Shown here in pieces: positions 20,087 through 29,622 of a stretch of DNA of 64,000 nt. Origin of the DNA: Septoria linicola (Eukaryota > Ascomycota > Dothideomycetes > Mycosphaerellales > Mycosphaerellaceae); NCBI GenBank assembly GCA_024114885.1, contig CP099428.1, forward strand, positions 1,178,001 through 1,242,000. Direction: 5' to 3'. The translations under genes were made by a program, and so were the position numbers. The first letter of the stretch is position 1, and each line of letters starts with the position of its first letter. The notes under the pieces were generated by a model. That model was given only the letters and a program-made list of their open reading frames with translations. It had not been told where the DNA came from and ran no database searches.

Positions 20087-22705
20087 TCATCGATTCAGAC
20101 TGAGCAATCCTTCGACGTATTTTCTCGGGTCGAATCCGATACCGCCCGTCAAAGCTGAAGGGCCCCAGCCGGCTCCAGTCCCGCCGGTGTTCTCATCAGA
20201 CATCGATGTCGGTCGCAAGGTCAAAGCACTCCACATGCTACTTGCAGCACGACTTCCTGCTGACGAAGACTTGGCCGCGGATGCATTCGCGTCCGAAGCT
20301 TTACGCACCAAGAAAGCGATGCGATTCATCGACGGTGGTGGTTGACGAGTCATGGTCGATGCGTGTCTGGTTGACGGCGGCACTATCGTGCCTCCCGAGT
20401 CTTCTTTGGGCAATGGTGGTGGACCAAATTTATCGTTTGGAGGGTCGACCCTAAAGGAGGGCATATTGGGGTCTGCATGTGGCTCTGCGTCTGATTGAGG
20501 ATTGGCCTCGGTCTCCTCCTTCGATGATGGAGGCAACTTCATCCAGACCACCCACCAGCCACGATTCGTCTTACTCGTGCGTTCGTACTCGTGGGTGCTC
20601 CGCTTTACGCTGGAAAGCGTGTTCAGGATCTGACTGTGTACATTGAGTGCCTCGATTCTCGTCCAGACTGCTGAGCTTGCAGAACCTTTCTGTGACCGCT
20701 TCGTCAGGATGCCCTCCGCAGCGGGAGTGCCTGGCTCAGCGATGTTTGGAATGCTGGTGTGGACGGTGAGGAGCGCGGGGTCGTACAGAAGGTCGTAGAT
20801 CGGCGAAGGCTGAGAGATCATACTGGAGCTCGACTGGCCGCTCATTATGCTGGCAGTATCCGAGGACGAAGCTTGTGCATCATCGATACGCTGAGCTACT
20901 TTGGTATAGCTGGTCGATGATAGCAACGGCTTGTGTATAGGCATCAGGTTGCGATGCATGTCCTTGTAGAAGCTGGCCACTGCCAACGATGGTGTTCGGT
21001 GCTCGAAAAGCAAGCAGTACATGAAGGGTCGATGAACGTAGATCAGAACACGGTGTCTCTTGAAGTCATCGAAACCTTCCACTCCGGCCGGTAAGCCAGC
21101 ATCTGACAATTTTCGCTGGAGAGAAGTCCTTTCTTGTTCGTGCATTCGGTCGGTAGAAAGCTGCACGTGTATCGTGCGTAAGACGTTGCGTAGTCCGCCC
21201 AACCCTTCGTCTTTAGTGTCATCAACAGTCACGTCACTATTCTCTGGCACGCTGTCGAGGTCGCCTTTTAGTCCTACAATGAAATGTCCTTGCTGCTCGA
21301 GCCGTTTCTGCATAGCGATCTTATCCTGAAGAGTTTGCCCTTCTGGAATCGGCTCAACCTGAGTCAGGTCGGCCTCATCGAGTTCTGGCAATGCTTCGTG
21401 TTTGGGAAGTCTGGACGCCGCATGTCGTTGTTCTGTCATGGTCTTTGAACTTGAAGTTGACGTTCTTCGAGGCGCTTCTGGCCGTTTCTGCTGGCCTGAT
21501 TTCACTAAGGTGCTAATACCAAAGGTGAGGTACTTCATGTACTGGTCGGGCACGCCTAATGTGGTGTCGTTACCAGGTAAGGTGACCGGTACGGCCGCTG
21601 TCTTCGTATATCGTGTGGCATTGTTCAGAGACGTCTCAGCCGCGCTGACGATGGGCGGTGGTATGCCAGGCCGGGCTGTCGACCGCGCTTCATCATTGCT
21701 ATCCCCATCGGCGCCATCCAAGGTCGGAGACTTATTGGGCTTGCCAAAGTCTTTGGCCACTGTACTATCAGGCACAGCTGGAACTTTTGGTCTGGGGTCT
21801 GATTCGTCCACAAAATCGGAACCAGCGTCTGGCACTGGCATTTGTCGTCTTCTGCGCTTCTTGCGCTCCCGGAGCGGATTGTCGCGGACCCCATACGCAT
21901 ACTCGCCGTAAGTGTAGATCTGACGCATCCACAGGGATACATTCCGAAGGGAAGGCTTCGATATTGATCCGACGCCACCGAATACGATGCCATCCGATGC
22001 GATAGGATAATTGCCTCCGCCCATCCAAGGTAACGCTTCAATGTCGCTCGTAACAGCCACTTCCTTGGGAGGAGCCTCATCGCCGAATCGCGCTGCTACT
22101 ACATCAACGAGACCTTCCGTCCGACGAACCAGATCTTCAAGGACGACTCGTTCACCGCTCCCCCAATCTTCCTCTCCGACGCCCATTCCAAGCTCGCCTC
22201 CACTAGACAGCTTGATACCACTAAAGATATCTGTAGCAGGGCTGCCATGGAGCAAGACATCCCACGTGCGTGAGAAGCGAGCCCAGTACCTGTCCAGGAT
22301 ATTGCAGAATTTGGTGCGTGGCAATCGCACATAAAGCTCATTGAGCGAGGGTCCATGATGTAGGGAGAAGATGTGATGAGCTTGAATGAGCTGCTGGATC
22401 AGTAATGCCGGAGGACTGACTTCGCGGGCTGAGTACTCGATGTTAGTCTTTGGCTCAGGCTTCTCCGCCCCTTTCTTTGTAGGTTCTGGTGTAGACGTAG
22501 GTACTCCGGGTAGACGCGTGAGATCGATGGACTAGTCGTATCAGCTCTAGGTCCACCATTCATCTTGATGGAACCTACAGCGAGGATCCACCATCCTGCC
22601 TCGAGCTCATGCAGAACAATGCGCGACTTCTCCGTGTCAATTGAGTCAACTGCTTGGCCGCCGGAGAAGGTTCTAGCTGTTCTCTCAGTCACTCCTGTTG
22701 GCTCT

Positions 22706-22740
<35 letters not shown>

Positions 22741-23012
22741 ATATCGACCTACCGTGCAAAGTCGATCATGCCCTGTGCGAGCCCGATTTGTCGCAACTTC
22801 TCGTTCTCTTCCTCGCGCGCCGCATCGCCGCCCGCAGCATCGTTCCGCGCATTCTTCCTTATGGATTGTCGTGCCTCGTGGGCTTTGCGCGAGTAGTAGA
22901 AGACGGCCTGCTCGGGAAATGTCTCATCGGTCAGGCCCAGCGAAGGGTTGTAGATGGCCAAGAGGGACAGTCGCGCCGGCACGACCGAGTTCTGCCATTG
23001 CGGCGAGCTCAT
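20087..23012 (-). CDS. ccz1: Vacuolar fusion protein Ccz1
   Basis: Three exons: 22753-23012, 22579-22672 and 20087-22531, giving 932 residues. Introns are 80 nt and 47 nt. The start chosen is the ATG at 23010-23012 (MSSPQWQNSVVPARLS); a further in-frame ATG lies 18 bp upstream. The N-terminal longin-type domain (LAIYNPSLGLTDETFPEQAVFYYS), the exon-2 segment SRIVLHELEAGWWILA, and the block around LPRTKFCNILDRYWARFSRTWDVLLHG are typical of Ccz1. Mon1-Ccz1 is the nucleotide-exchange factor that loads the Rab7-type GTPase Ypt7 on late endosomes, vacuoles and autophagosomes. A long low-complexity linker of about 250 residues sits in the middle. Intron 1 contains a (CTG)9 microsatellite. Tail-to-tail with the SET gene. 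Confidence 0.9.
22711..22737. repeat. (CTG)9 / (CAG)9 microsatellite inside CCZ1 intron 1
   Basis: Nine perfect CTG units on the plus strand (CAG on the coding strand), next to two TTG units. It lies wholly inside the 80-nt intron 22673-22752, so it encodes no polyglutamine. Confidence 0.95.
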
Positions 23013-23693
23013 GTCCTCGGATCTGCTCACGATAGCGCGAAAGGTGGTGGAGAATGTTGTTGTGGTACAAAGTCTAGTTAGGTCGACATCGACGTCAATG
23101 AGGTCAAGAAACAGGGATCAGAGAGGTGCAGAGCTTCAGGACACCACTTCCTGCCCACGTCTTTACCAGAACATCAACTTGGGTAAAGATACAAAAAGAC
23201 GCGTCAATATGCAGGAGGTGACGTGACGAATGACTCGCTATTGCTGCTGCCACAGCTGGTGATCATCCTCCTCCAGAAGTACTGCGAGTCAAGTTCCGTT
23301 TCTGCATCAACATTAGATCAACATTTGCGCCTTATCACGCCCCATGTGTTTAGCTGACCGCAGGGAGGGATATCTTGTATCGAAATGCGCGAGTGCACAA
23401 GAAGCACCGGTCTATCAGGTATATGTACTTCCGAAAAGTGTCAAGCCTGTGCCGGAGCATCAGAGAACTGGAAAGCCGTGCCCTACCAAGTCGACCCGGC
23501 GGAATCCAATACACATACCATTGGCGCTGATCCTTACCGACGCGTACGGACCTGGCTAGACCTGACGAGCATTCAAAACCGGAGAATGTGCTCTGCATGC
23601 ACTACTACAAGTCCAGAGCAAGCACTGCATACATGATCATACAACAATCTCCATCCGCGAACACAATCACTATCCTCGCAAACAGCATCGTCC
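23013..23693. other. Intergenic, 681 bp
   Basis: The CCZ1 upstream region and F-box A 3' flank. A short open frame at 23344-23559 has no coding character I recognise. Confidence 0.4.
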
Positions 23694-24739
23694 TCACAAA
23701 ATCGTCCCGTTCGCCTTCAACGCATCCACCGTCAACGTAGCATCAAACAACGCACTCCCATGAAACTCCATCAACTGATTACACCCCAACCTCACCGCAT
23801 GCCTCCCAGTCATCCTCGCATCCGTCCTGCCCAGCCAAAGGACTCGACTCTCAGCTTCGGATCCGCCTGCGCCGCATTCCTAAACGTCCTGATCGGTCTC
23901 GGCCCAAAATAACTCGCAATATCCCTCGGTGGACCCGGCGGTGGCGGCGGCACGCCTCCAATACCCACTTCATACAGCCCTTGAAGCTTGAGCTCAGTGA
24001 GTAAGGGACAGTGAGAGCGCCAGACGAAAAGGAGAAAGTCCCAAAGGAGCGTAGTGTGCACGCGGACATTGACGATTTCTAGATTACGGATGCGTGGAGA
24101 AACGCGTGCGAGGAAGGGTAAGAGGACGTTGTGGGCGAGTTCACAACCTTTGATAGCTACGGTCGTGAGAGAGGGCAGGTCAGCTGTGAAGACGCGTATG
24201 GCTCCGGACATGGCGAGGGATGGAGGGATGATGACTTGCGTGCTGAGATCTTGGAAAATGAGCTTTTCGATGAATGGACGGCAGCGATTGCGAAGGAGGG
24301 CGAGTTGGACACGGAGCATGGGGCGGGCGCCTGTGGCGAGAGGTGGGCTGCTGATCCCGTTGCGAACACGCAGGTCTTGGAGCCAGATTGTTTTGACGTA
24401 GGATTCGATGGGTCTGGGGACGCCGGAGAGATTGAGACTGGTCATGATGCGCATGGCTTCGCCGACGTTGTCTGGTGTGGTGGTGGGGGAGCTTGGGTCG
24501 TTGGCTGTGAGCTGAAGGCGCAGTACGGTGAAATTGCGTTTGATGAAGGTGTCTTCAGCTCTACGCCGGCAAAGCCTGTTTACCGAACGAATGCTACTGA
24601 GATATTGCGGGTCGCGGAATTCCCAGTTTGGGCATCCGGGTTGGGATGATAGTTCGGAGAGGATGTTGTCCCAGATCTCCTGGGGCATGCCTTCGAGGGT
24701 GTTGCGCGCAGAGAGCGGGGGTGGTGGAGCGGTGGCCAT
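23694..24739 (-). CDS. F-box-like/LRR-type protein A, one-base frameshift near 3' end
   Basis: The start is ATG 24737-24739 (MATAPPPPL). An F-box-like motif LEGMPQEIWDNILSEL follows, then degenerate leucine-rich segments (IRVFTADLPSLTTVAIKGCEL; LLTELKLQGLYEVGI). As read, the frame stops at 23810. In the next frame, the sequence from about 23815 to a TGA at 23694-23696 encodes MTGRHAVRLGCNQLMEFHGS and about 20 more residues. This aligns without gaps to the C-terminus of the adjacent paralogue (KGRTGVRLGVNKLLESYGS). One added base near 23811-23818 restores 348 residues. Function unknown; substrate recognition in an SCF ubiquitin ligase is possible but not shown. Confidence 0.7.
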
Positions 24740-25083
24740 GATGGTCTCGAGGATGCGGGCAGTGCTGACTCCCTGCAGTGGAGGCCAAATACTGCACAGC
24801 TGTAGTTCGTGGAGTTTGGATATCGACCCGGGTGCCAACCTTTGTCCCCTGAGGCTTCGCCGGATCTGTCCACGATCCATCCCGGACTTGGGCCCTGTGA
24901 TGACCCAATGCTTCCTTTGTTCGCGTATGGCTTTGTCGAGAGATCGAAGGTTGGCAGTCCACGATGACAGGATGCTGCAGAAGTCTGCAAACTTATCATT
25001 GCGATGAGCCGAAAGTGATGAGAGAACAACTTGATTGATAGTAACATGGGTGTAAATTCTGGTTGGCTCTCCTTCGTCCGCAT
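24740..25083. other. Intergenic between F-box paralogues, 344 bp
   Basis: The F-box A promoter and F-box B 3' flank. Nothing else seen. Confidence 0.4.
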
Positions 25084-26118
25084 TCAGACAATACGCCCAC
25101 CTGCCGAAAATGCCTCATACGTGTATGCCGGATTGTAGAAGAAACTCCCATACGACTCAAGCAACTTGTTGACACCCAGCCTCACACCAGTCCGGCCCTT
25201 CATCGACATGACATCGCCTGCGAGATGGTAATGCTCGTTCCTTGTAGTGACAGTCCCATCTGCAAGTGTAGCAGGAGTCTTGAAAGGCAGAACCGGATTC
25301 TCTCCAGTGAACTGCGCAAAGTTGGGCACCATCCACCCCCCAGTCGTTACTCCCACGGCGTAAAGATTCTTCATCGTCAGTGTCTGCAGCGCAGGACATC
25401 TGTCGCGCAAGACAAGCAATATGAGCTCCCATTGGCCGGTGGCGAGCCAGACACGGTCCATATGGAGAGTATCGATGCGCCGCGCGTGTTGCTCAAGGAA
25501 AATGATCAGTGGGTTTGCATCGATATCGCAGTTCTTGAAACTGACACGTCGATAGTTATGGTCAGGTTTACGAGCAAGCGTCTGCAAAGCTACCGCGAAA
25601 ATGGCCGCGGAGCTTCTCCCGCCTACGGGCGTTCCAGTTGGCTGAGCCTCACCCGTGAATATGATCTCGTTGACGTCCACGGCCTTGGAGATGAATGGTC
25701 TCAGTTGTCCTCTCAAACGCGCCAAGCACGTCGCGTCTAGGCTGGGAGCCTGTGCTAGGAGGGGTTTTGCGCGGTAGTGCAGGAACTCGATTGTTTGGAT
25801 GGCAAGGTAGACTGGGTTGTCGCGAAATATTCCGCGGCCATTGCCGAAATATCGTAACACTTCTTTGGTGTCTTTTACGTCTTCGAATCCTGGCATGATG
25901 TTGTATGGGTTGGCTCCGAGGCGGAGTCGGAGGTGTCGGATGTTTCTGTCGACAAAGGCGTTGCTGCTTCTGAGGCGAAATTCTCGATTGGCGAGGCGGA
26001 AGTTTTCGAAGTCGCCAAGGGGGATCCGATCTGTGCCGGTTGCTGTGGGCGGAGACCACAGATCGCCCAGGATCTGGTCCCAGACTTCCTGGGGGAGGTC
26101 AGAGATTGTTGTTGGCAT
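25084..26118 (-). CDS. F-box-like/LRR-type protein B
   Basis: 344 residues from ATG 26116-26118. The open frame upstream to 26379 is not conserved in the paralogue. The N-terminal motif ISDLPQEVWDQILGDLW matches F-box-like signatures. Irregular leucine-rich segments follow (YRRVSFKNCDIDANPLIIFLE; PALQTLTMKNLYAVGV). It is a tandem paralogue of F-box A: same strand, same length, matching C-terminal block. The frame is intact here, which helps diagnose the break in copy A. Role unknown. Confidence 0.75.
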   Translation of the reverse strand: MPTTISDLPQEVWDQILGDLWSPPTATGTDRIPLGDFENFRLANREFRLRSSNAFVDRNIRHLRLRLGANPYNIMPGFEDVKDTKEVLRYFGNGRGIFRDNPVYLAIQTIEFLHYRAKPLLAQAPSLDATCLARLRGQLRPFISKAVDVNEIIFTGEAQPTGTPVGGRSSAAIFAVALQTLARKPDHNYRRVSFKNCDIDANPLIIFLEQHARRIDTLHMDRVWLATGQWELILLVLRDRCPALQTLTMKNLYAVGVTTGGWMVPNFAQFTGENPVLPFKTPATLADGTVTTRNEHYHLAGDVMSMKGRTGVRLGVNKLLESYGSFFYNPAYTYEAFSAGGRIV

Positions 26119-26670
26119 GACTTCAATCAGCGAGACGAGGCTGATGCGGGTACAGAGGCGCACAAGGAGGTGAGGCAGGAGCATTGCTTGAGATACCTGG
26201 CAGAAGACTTCGTGCATGTTGGACAGTCCGCATCCGGTGGTGTCAGAGCTCTTTGTTCGTTGACCAGTATTCCATAAGTTCAACTGGCGTGGAGCCTGGC
26301 TTTGACTTCGACATCGCATCGAGATCCACGAGGAGCACCTCTTTGTTGTAGACTTCGGCATCGCCCTGCCAGTGCTCACACCGATACAAGGAAGTACAGA
26401 AATCGCCGCGTTAGGAACCAGGCTGGGTGCCTTTGTCTCTGCTGTACGCAGATTGTACGACAGCTTTGACTGTCTGTGCCTAGAGCTTTTACAGCGCTCT
26501 CATCATGCCACAAAGCGGATTCGGCATCATGCACCAGACTCACGCCCTGTTCTTTTCGAGTCTTGCGCCACTCGGTGGTGTTTGCTTCAGTACGTCAGTG
26601 TCTTCCCAAGGCCGGCGTCGGTCGCAACCCAGAGATGAATGATGCCCGACGCACTACCAAGTGCCAGTCC
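26119..26670. other. Intergenic, 552 bp
   Basis: The F-box B upstream region and VFA1 3' flank. No gene supported. Confidence 0.4.
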
Positions 26671-27240
26671 TCACGGTCCCTTTGGCACACTCGGGAAGAA
26701 GGTCGGATTCCTCAATCTCTCCGCCTGTCTCTTCGCCTGAACGGCCTGTGCCTTTTTCTGTTGCCGCATGTTCCAGAAGTTCTTGTGCAGCTCAAAGATC
26801 CTCGGCCCCGTCACGCTGGCCTTTTCTGGCTCCTTCTTCTTCTCCAACTCCTTCAGCTTCTTCTCCTCTTCCTCTTTCAGATCCTGCTCACTCTTCTCGT
26901 CCAATTTCTTCTGTTCTTCTTTCACGTTCTTGCCTTCCTTCTCCCACTCCCTGATGCGTTGACGGTCCATTTTCTTCTTCATCTTCTCGGCAAATTCCTT
27001 CTTCACCTCTTCGATTTCCTTCTCAATCTCGGCATCTTTGGCCTTTTTGACAAGGTCTTCCGCATCTTTGGGAATGGCGAATTTGTTGTCTGTCAAGTGG
27101 CCTGGGCATACATAAAACCAGTCGGAGTTGTCTGGGGCCGAGAGGACGGTCGAGGAGGGTTTGTAGCAGATCCAACAGGCCTTGGCATCGGCGTCTTTCA
27201 CCAGCCGGCGGTGGTAGAGATTGACCGGGCCGGACGACAT
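26671..27240 (-). CDS. vfa1: Vps4-associated protein 1 (Vfa1)
   Basis: 189 residues from ATG 27238-27240 (MSSGPVNLYHRR); an ATG 33 bp upstream is less likely. An N-terminal zinc-binding element (Cys22-x2-Cys25 ... Cys45-x2-His48) sits within KACWICYKPSSTVL...WFYVCPGHL, the Vfa1 signature. It is followed by a long Lys/Glu coiled coil at about residues 60-150 and a C-terminal FWNMRQQKKAQA segment. In yeast Vfa1 binds the MIT domain of the AAA ATPase Vps4 and stimulates it in endosomal ESCRT-III disassembly. Divergent from ARG4 with 223 bp between starts. Confidence 0.92.
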   Translation of the reverse strand: MSSGPVNLYHRRLVKDADAKACWICYKPSSTVLSAPDNSDWFYVCPGHLTDNKFAIPKDAEDLVKKAKDAEIEKEIEEVKKEFAEKMKKKMDRQRIREWEKEGKNVKEEQKKLDEKSEQDLKEEEEKKLKELEKKKEPEKASVTGPRIFELHKNFWNMRQQKKAQAVQAKRQAERLRNPTFFPSVPKGP

Positions 27241-27463
27241 GGTGCAAGTACAATAGAAAGAGCTGTCTGTCACATGAAAGTAGATGAGCTAACTAGCGGT
27301 TGCAAGTGAATGATGTAAGTGACAGCCAAGCTAGTGCTACTAGCGCGAACCTTGATAAGAGCAAGGGAGCTTATCGGACGCCATTGGGCTGGAGACGAGA
27401 TGGAGCTGGGGAAAAAGTTGAGTTGACTCTTACTTCTCCCACGTGAACAACTTGTCCAGACAA
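27241..27463. promoter_or_regulatory. Divergent promoter VFA1 / ARG4 with CPC1-like site and E-box
   Basis: A compact bidirectional promoter. TGACTCT at 27424-27430 is one base from the Gcn4/CPC1 consensus TGASTCA, as expected upstream of an amino-acid biosynthetic gene. A CACGTG E-box lies at 27440-27445, about 20 bp before the ARG4 ATG. Confidence 0.4.
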
Positions 27464-28894
27464 ATGTCCAACAATTCCAATACCCTGCCCGTCATGTCTC
27501 AAGGAGATGCTCCAGCTGCTGGTAAATTGTGGGGCGGTCGCTTCACAGGCGGCACGGATCCCATCATGACTCAATACAACGAATCCATCTACTTTGACCG
27601 AGCTTTCTACTCGCAGGACATTCGTGGCAGCATTGCGTTCGCCCGTGCCAACCTCAAGACTGGCTTGCTGACCGAGGACGAGTTCTCTGCTATTGAGAAA
27701 GGCTTCCAGGAAGTCTTACAAGAATGGGAGAATGGATCCTTCAAGATTGTCCCGGGAGTGGACGAGGACATTCACACTGCAAACGAGAGGAGACTGGGCG
27801 AGATTATTGGGACCGGAATTGCGGGAAAGCTGCACACTGGACGTAGCAGGAACGACCAGGTGGCGACTGACATGAGATTGTGGTTGAGGGATCAGCTGTC
27901 TCAGTTGGAGGAGTACTTGATCGCATTCCTCAAAGTAATTGCTGCTCGAGCTGAGAAGGAGATCGAGCATGTCATGCCAGGATACACTCATTTGCAGCGG
28001 GCTCAGCCGATTAGGTGGAGTCACTGGATGCTGTTGTACGGGCACTACTTCGCGAGCGACTTGCAGCGATTACGGGAGGTGCGAGCGAGGATCAACAAGT
28101 CACCTCTCGGATGTGGTGCACTGGCTGGTAACCCTTTTGCCATTGACCGGGAGGCGATTGCCGAAGAGCTTGGATTTGATGGACTGATCATGAACTCCAT
28201 GGCTGGCGTGGGCGATCGCGACTTTGTGATCGAGACCATGCAATGGGGAAGCATGTTGATGACACACTTCTCTCGATGGGCTGAAGATTTGATCATCTAC
28301 TCGACGGGCGAATTTGCATTTGTCAAGTTGGCAGATACCTACTCGACCGGATCAAGCTTGATGCCACAGAAGAAGAACCCTGATTCGCTAGAACTGATTC
28401 GCGGCAAGAGTGGAAGAGCTTTCGGACACATGACCGGACTCATGATGAGCGTCAAGGGCATCCCGTCAACATACAACAAAGATCTGCAGGAGTCTGTTGA
28501 GCCTCTTCTGGATCACGTCAAGACTGTCGGCGACAGCATCCAGATTGCGACTGGTGTTCTCTCCACGCTGTCCATCTTTCCCGAGAACATGCTGAGGTCG
28601 CTTTCGCCCGACATGCTCGCAACCGATCTGGCAGATTATCTCGTTCGCAAGGGTGTGCCATTCCGAGAGACGCATCACATCTCCGGAAGAGTTGTGCAAT
28701 TGGCCGAGAACGAGAAGACGCCTATGGACAAGCTGTCTTTTGAGCAATTGCAGGGCGTCGATGGTCGATTCGAGAAGGATGTTCTCGATGTGTTCAACTA
28801 CCAGGCTAGTGTTGAAGCACGTTCCGCGAAAGGCGGCACCAGCAGAAGTGCTGTTCTGGAGCAAATTGAGGCCATCAAGCAGGTGCTGGCTTAG
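27464..28894 (+). CDS. arg4: Argininosuccinate lyase
   Basis: Intronless, 476 residues from ATG 27464; the apparent upstream start is a GTG. It catalyses the last step of arginine synthesis, argininosuccinate to arginine plus fumarate. Family motifs are LWGGRFTGGTDP at the N-terminus, GKLHTGRSRNDQVATD, the proton-transfer region GYTHLQRAQP, and the fumarase/aspartase signature GSSLMPQKKN at residues 296-305, which carries the catalytic Ser loop. The length is typical for the homotetrameric enzyme. Two ATGs (MSNN and, 11 codons on, MSQG) are possible starts. Confidence 0.97.
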   Translation: MSNNSNTLPVMSQGDAPAAGKLWGGRFTGGTDPIMTQYNESIYFDRAFYSQDIRGSIAFARANLKTGLLTEDEFSAIEKGFQEVLQEWENGSFKIVPGVDEDIHTANERRLGEIIGTGIAGKLHTGRSRNDQVATDMRLWLRDQLSQLEEYLIAFLKVIAARAEKEIEHVMPGYTHLQRAQPIRWSHWMLLYGHYFASDLQRLREVRARINKSPLGCGALAGNPFAIDREAIAEELGFDGLIMNSMAGVGDRDFVIETMQWGSMLMTHFSRWAEDLIIYSTGEFAFVKLADTYSTGSSLMPQKKNPDSLELIRGKSGRAFGHMTGLMMSVKGIPSTYNKDLQESVEPLLDHVKTVGDSIQIATGVLSTLSIFPENMLRSLSPDMLATDLADYLVRKGVPFRETHHISGRVVQLAENEKTPMDKLSFEQLQGVDGRFEKDVLDVFNYQASVEARSAKGGTSRSAVLEQIEAIKQVLA

Positions 28895-29622
28895 GCACTT
28901 GCTCATTGACTACTGACGCGTGCACCAACAAACGTTAGATCATAGAGCTGTAGGTGAGCTTGTAGAATTATTCATTGCAAGAGAAGCTATGCACGACTTT
29001 TCTCACTGTGGGACGCTTCTGCTGCCGCGTTTGTGCCGGAATATGGCTTGGCTAATATATGCTGCATTGCCGGCACGTCATGGATGCTCGGGAAAGGGTT
29101 ACACGACCGGCAAGAACAGCATCATCATAAATATGCCCGACCAATGCGCAGTTCTTGGAGCACACTCCGGGGCGACATCTGAATGCATGGCTAAGGGCGC
29201 GTGGTACCGACACTCGATGCCTACAACATTAAATGGAGTGCAGGCTTGCAGACAACGTGTTTGCCGGCAAGCGCCAGAGCCAGAGCTTTGAATCTCTGGA
29301 TGACAGCGTCTACGATATCCTGACGGCAACCGTGTGAAGCTTCACTATCACTCTGGCTCTCCAATGTCCGACGAACTGGACGATCGGATATGGTACACCC
29401 AAATGCCTCGTGTATCTCAGACTTGCGACTAGGTCGCCCTTGCCTACCATATTACGACATTTTGCATGCAGAGCTCATCGCGCTGTGACATGTTGAGCAA
29501 GATAGTCCACGATTCGTGACTTTGGACCACCATAACTCGCAAGTCCTATAGGCATATGTTGATTCTCTGGCAATTGTTCATCTCCAAGTCCCACTCTGAC
29601 TCCAGGCTTACCACGCCGAACC
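28895..29622. other. Intergenic, 728 bp
   Basis: The ARG4 3' flank and RGS-LOV upstream region. No tRNA or coding signal recognised. Confidence 0.4.

Noticed and set aside
22654..23081. Polyalanine/polyleucine/polycysteine open frames across the CTG repeat
   Set aside because: The repeat sits in an intron of CCZ1, whose flanking exons are conserved. These frames are shadows of the microsatellite.
23344..23559. 71-codon open frame upstream of CCZ1
   Set aside because: No motif, no splice partner and no homologous feature; chance frame.
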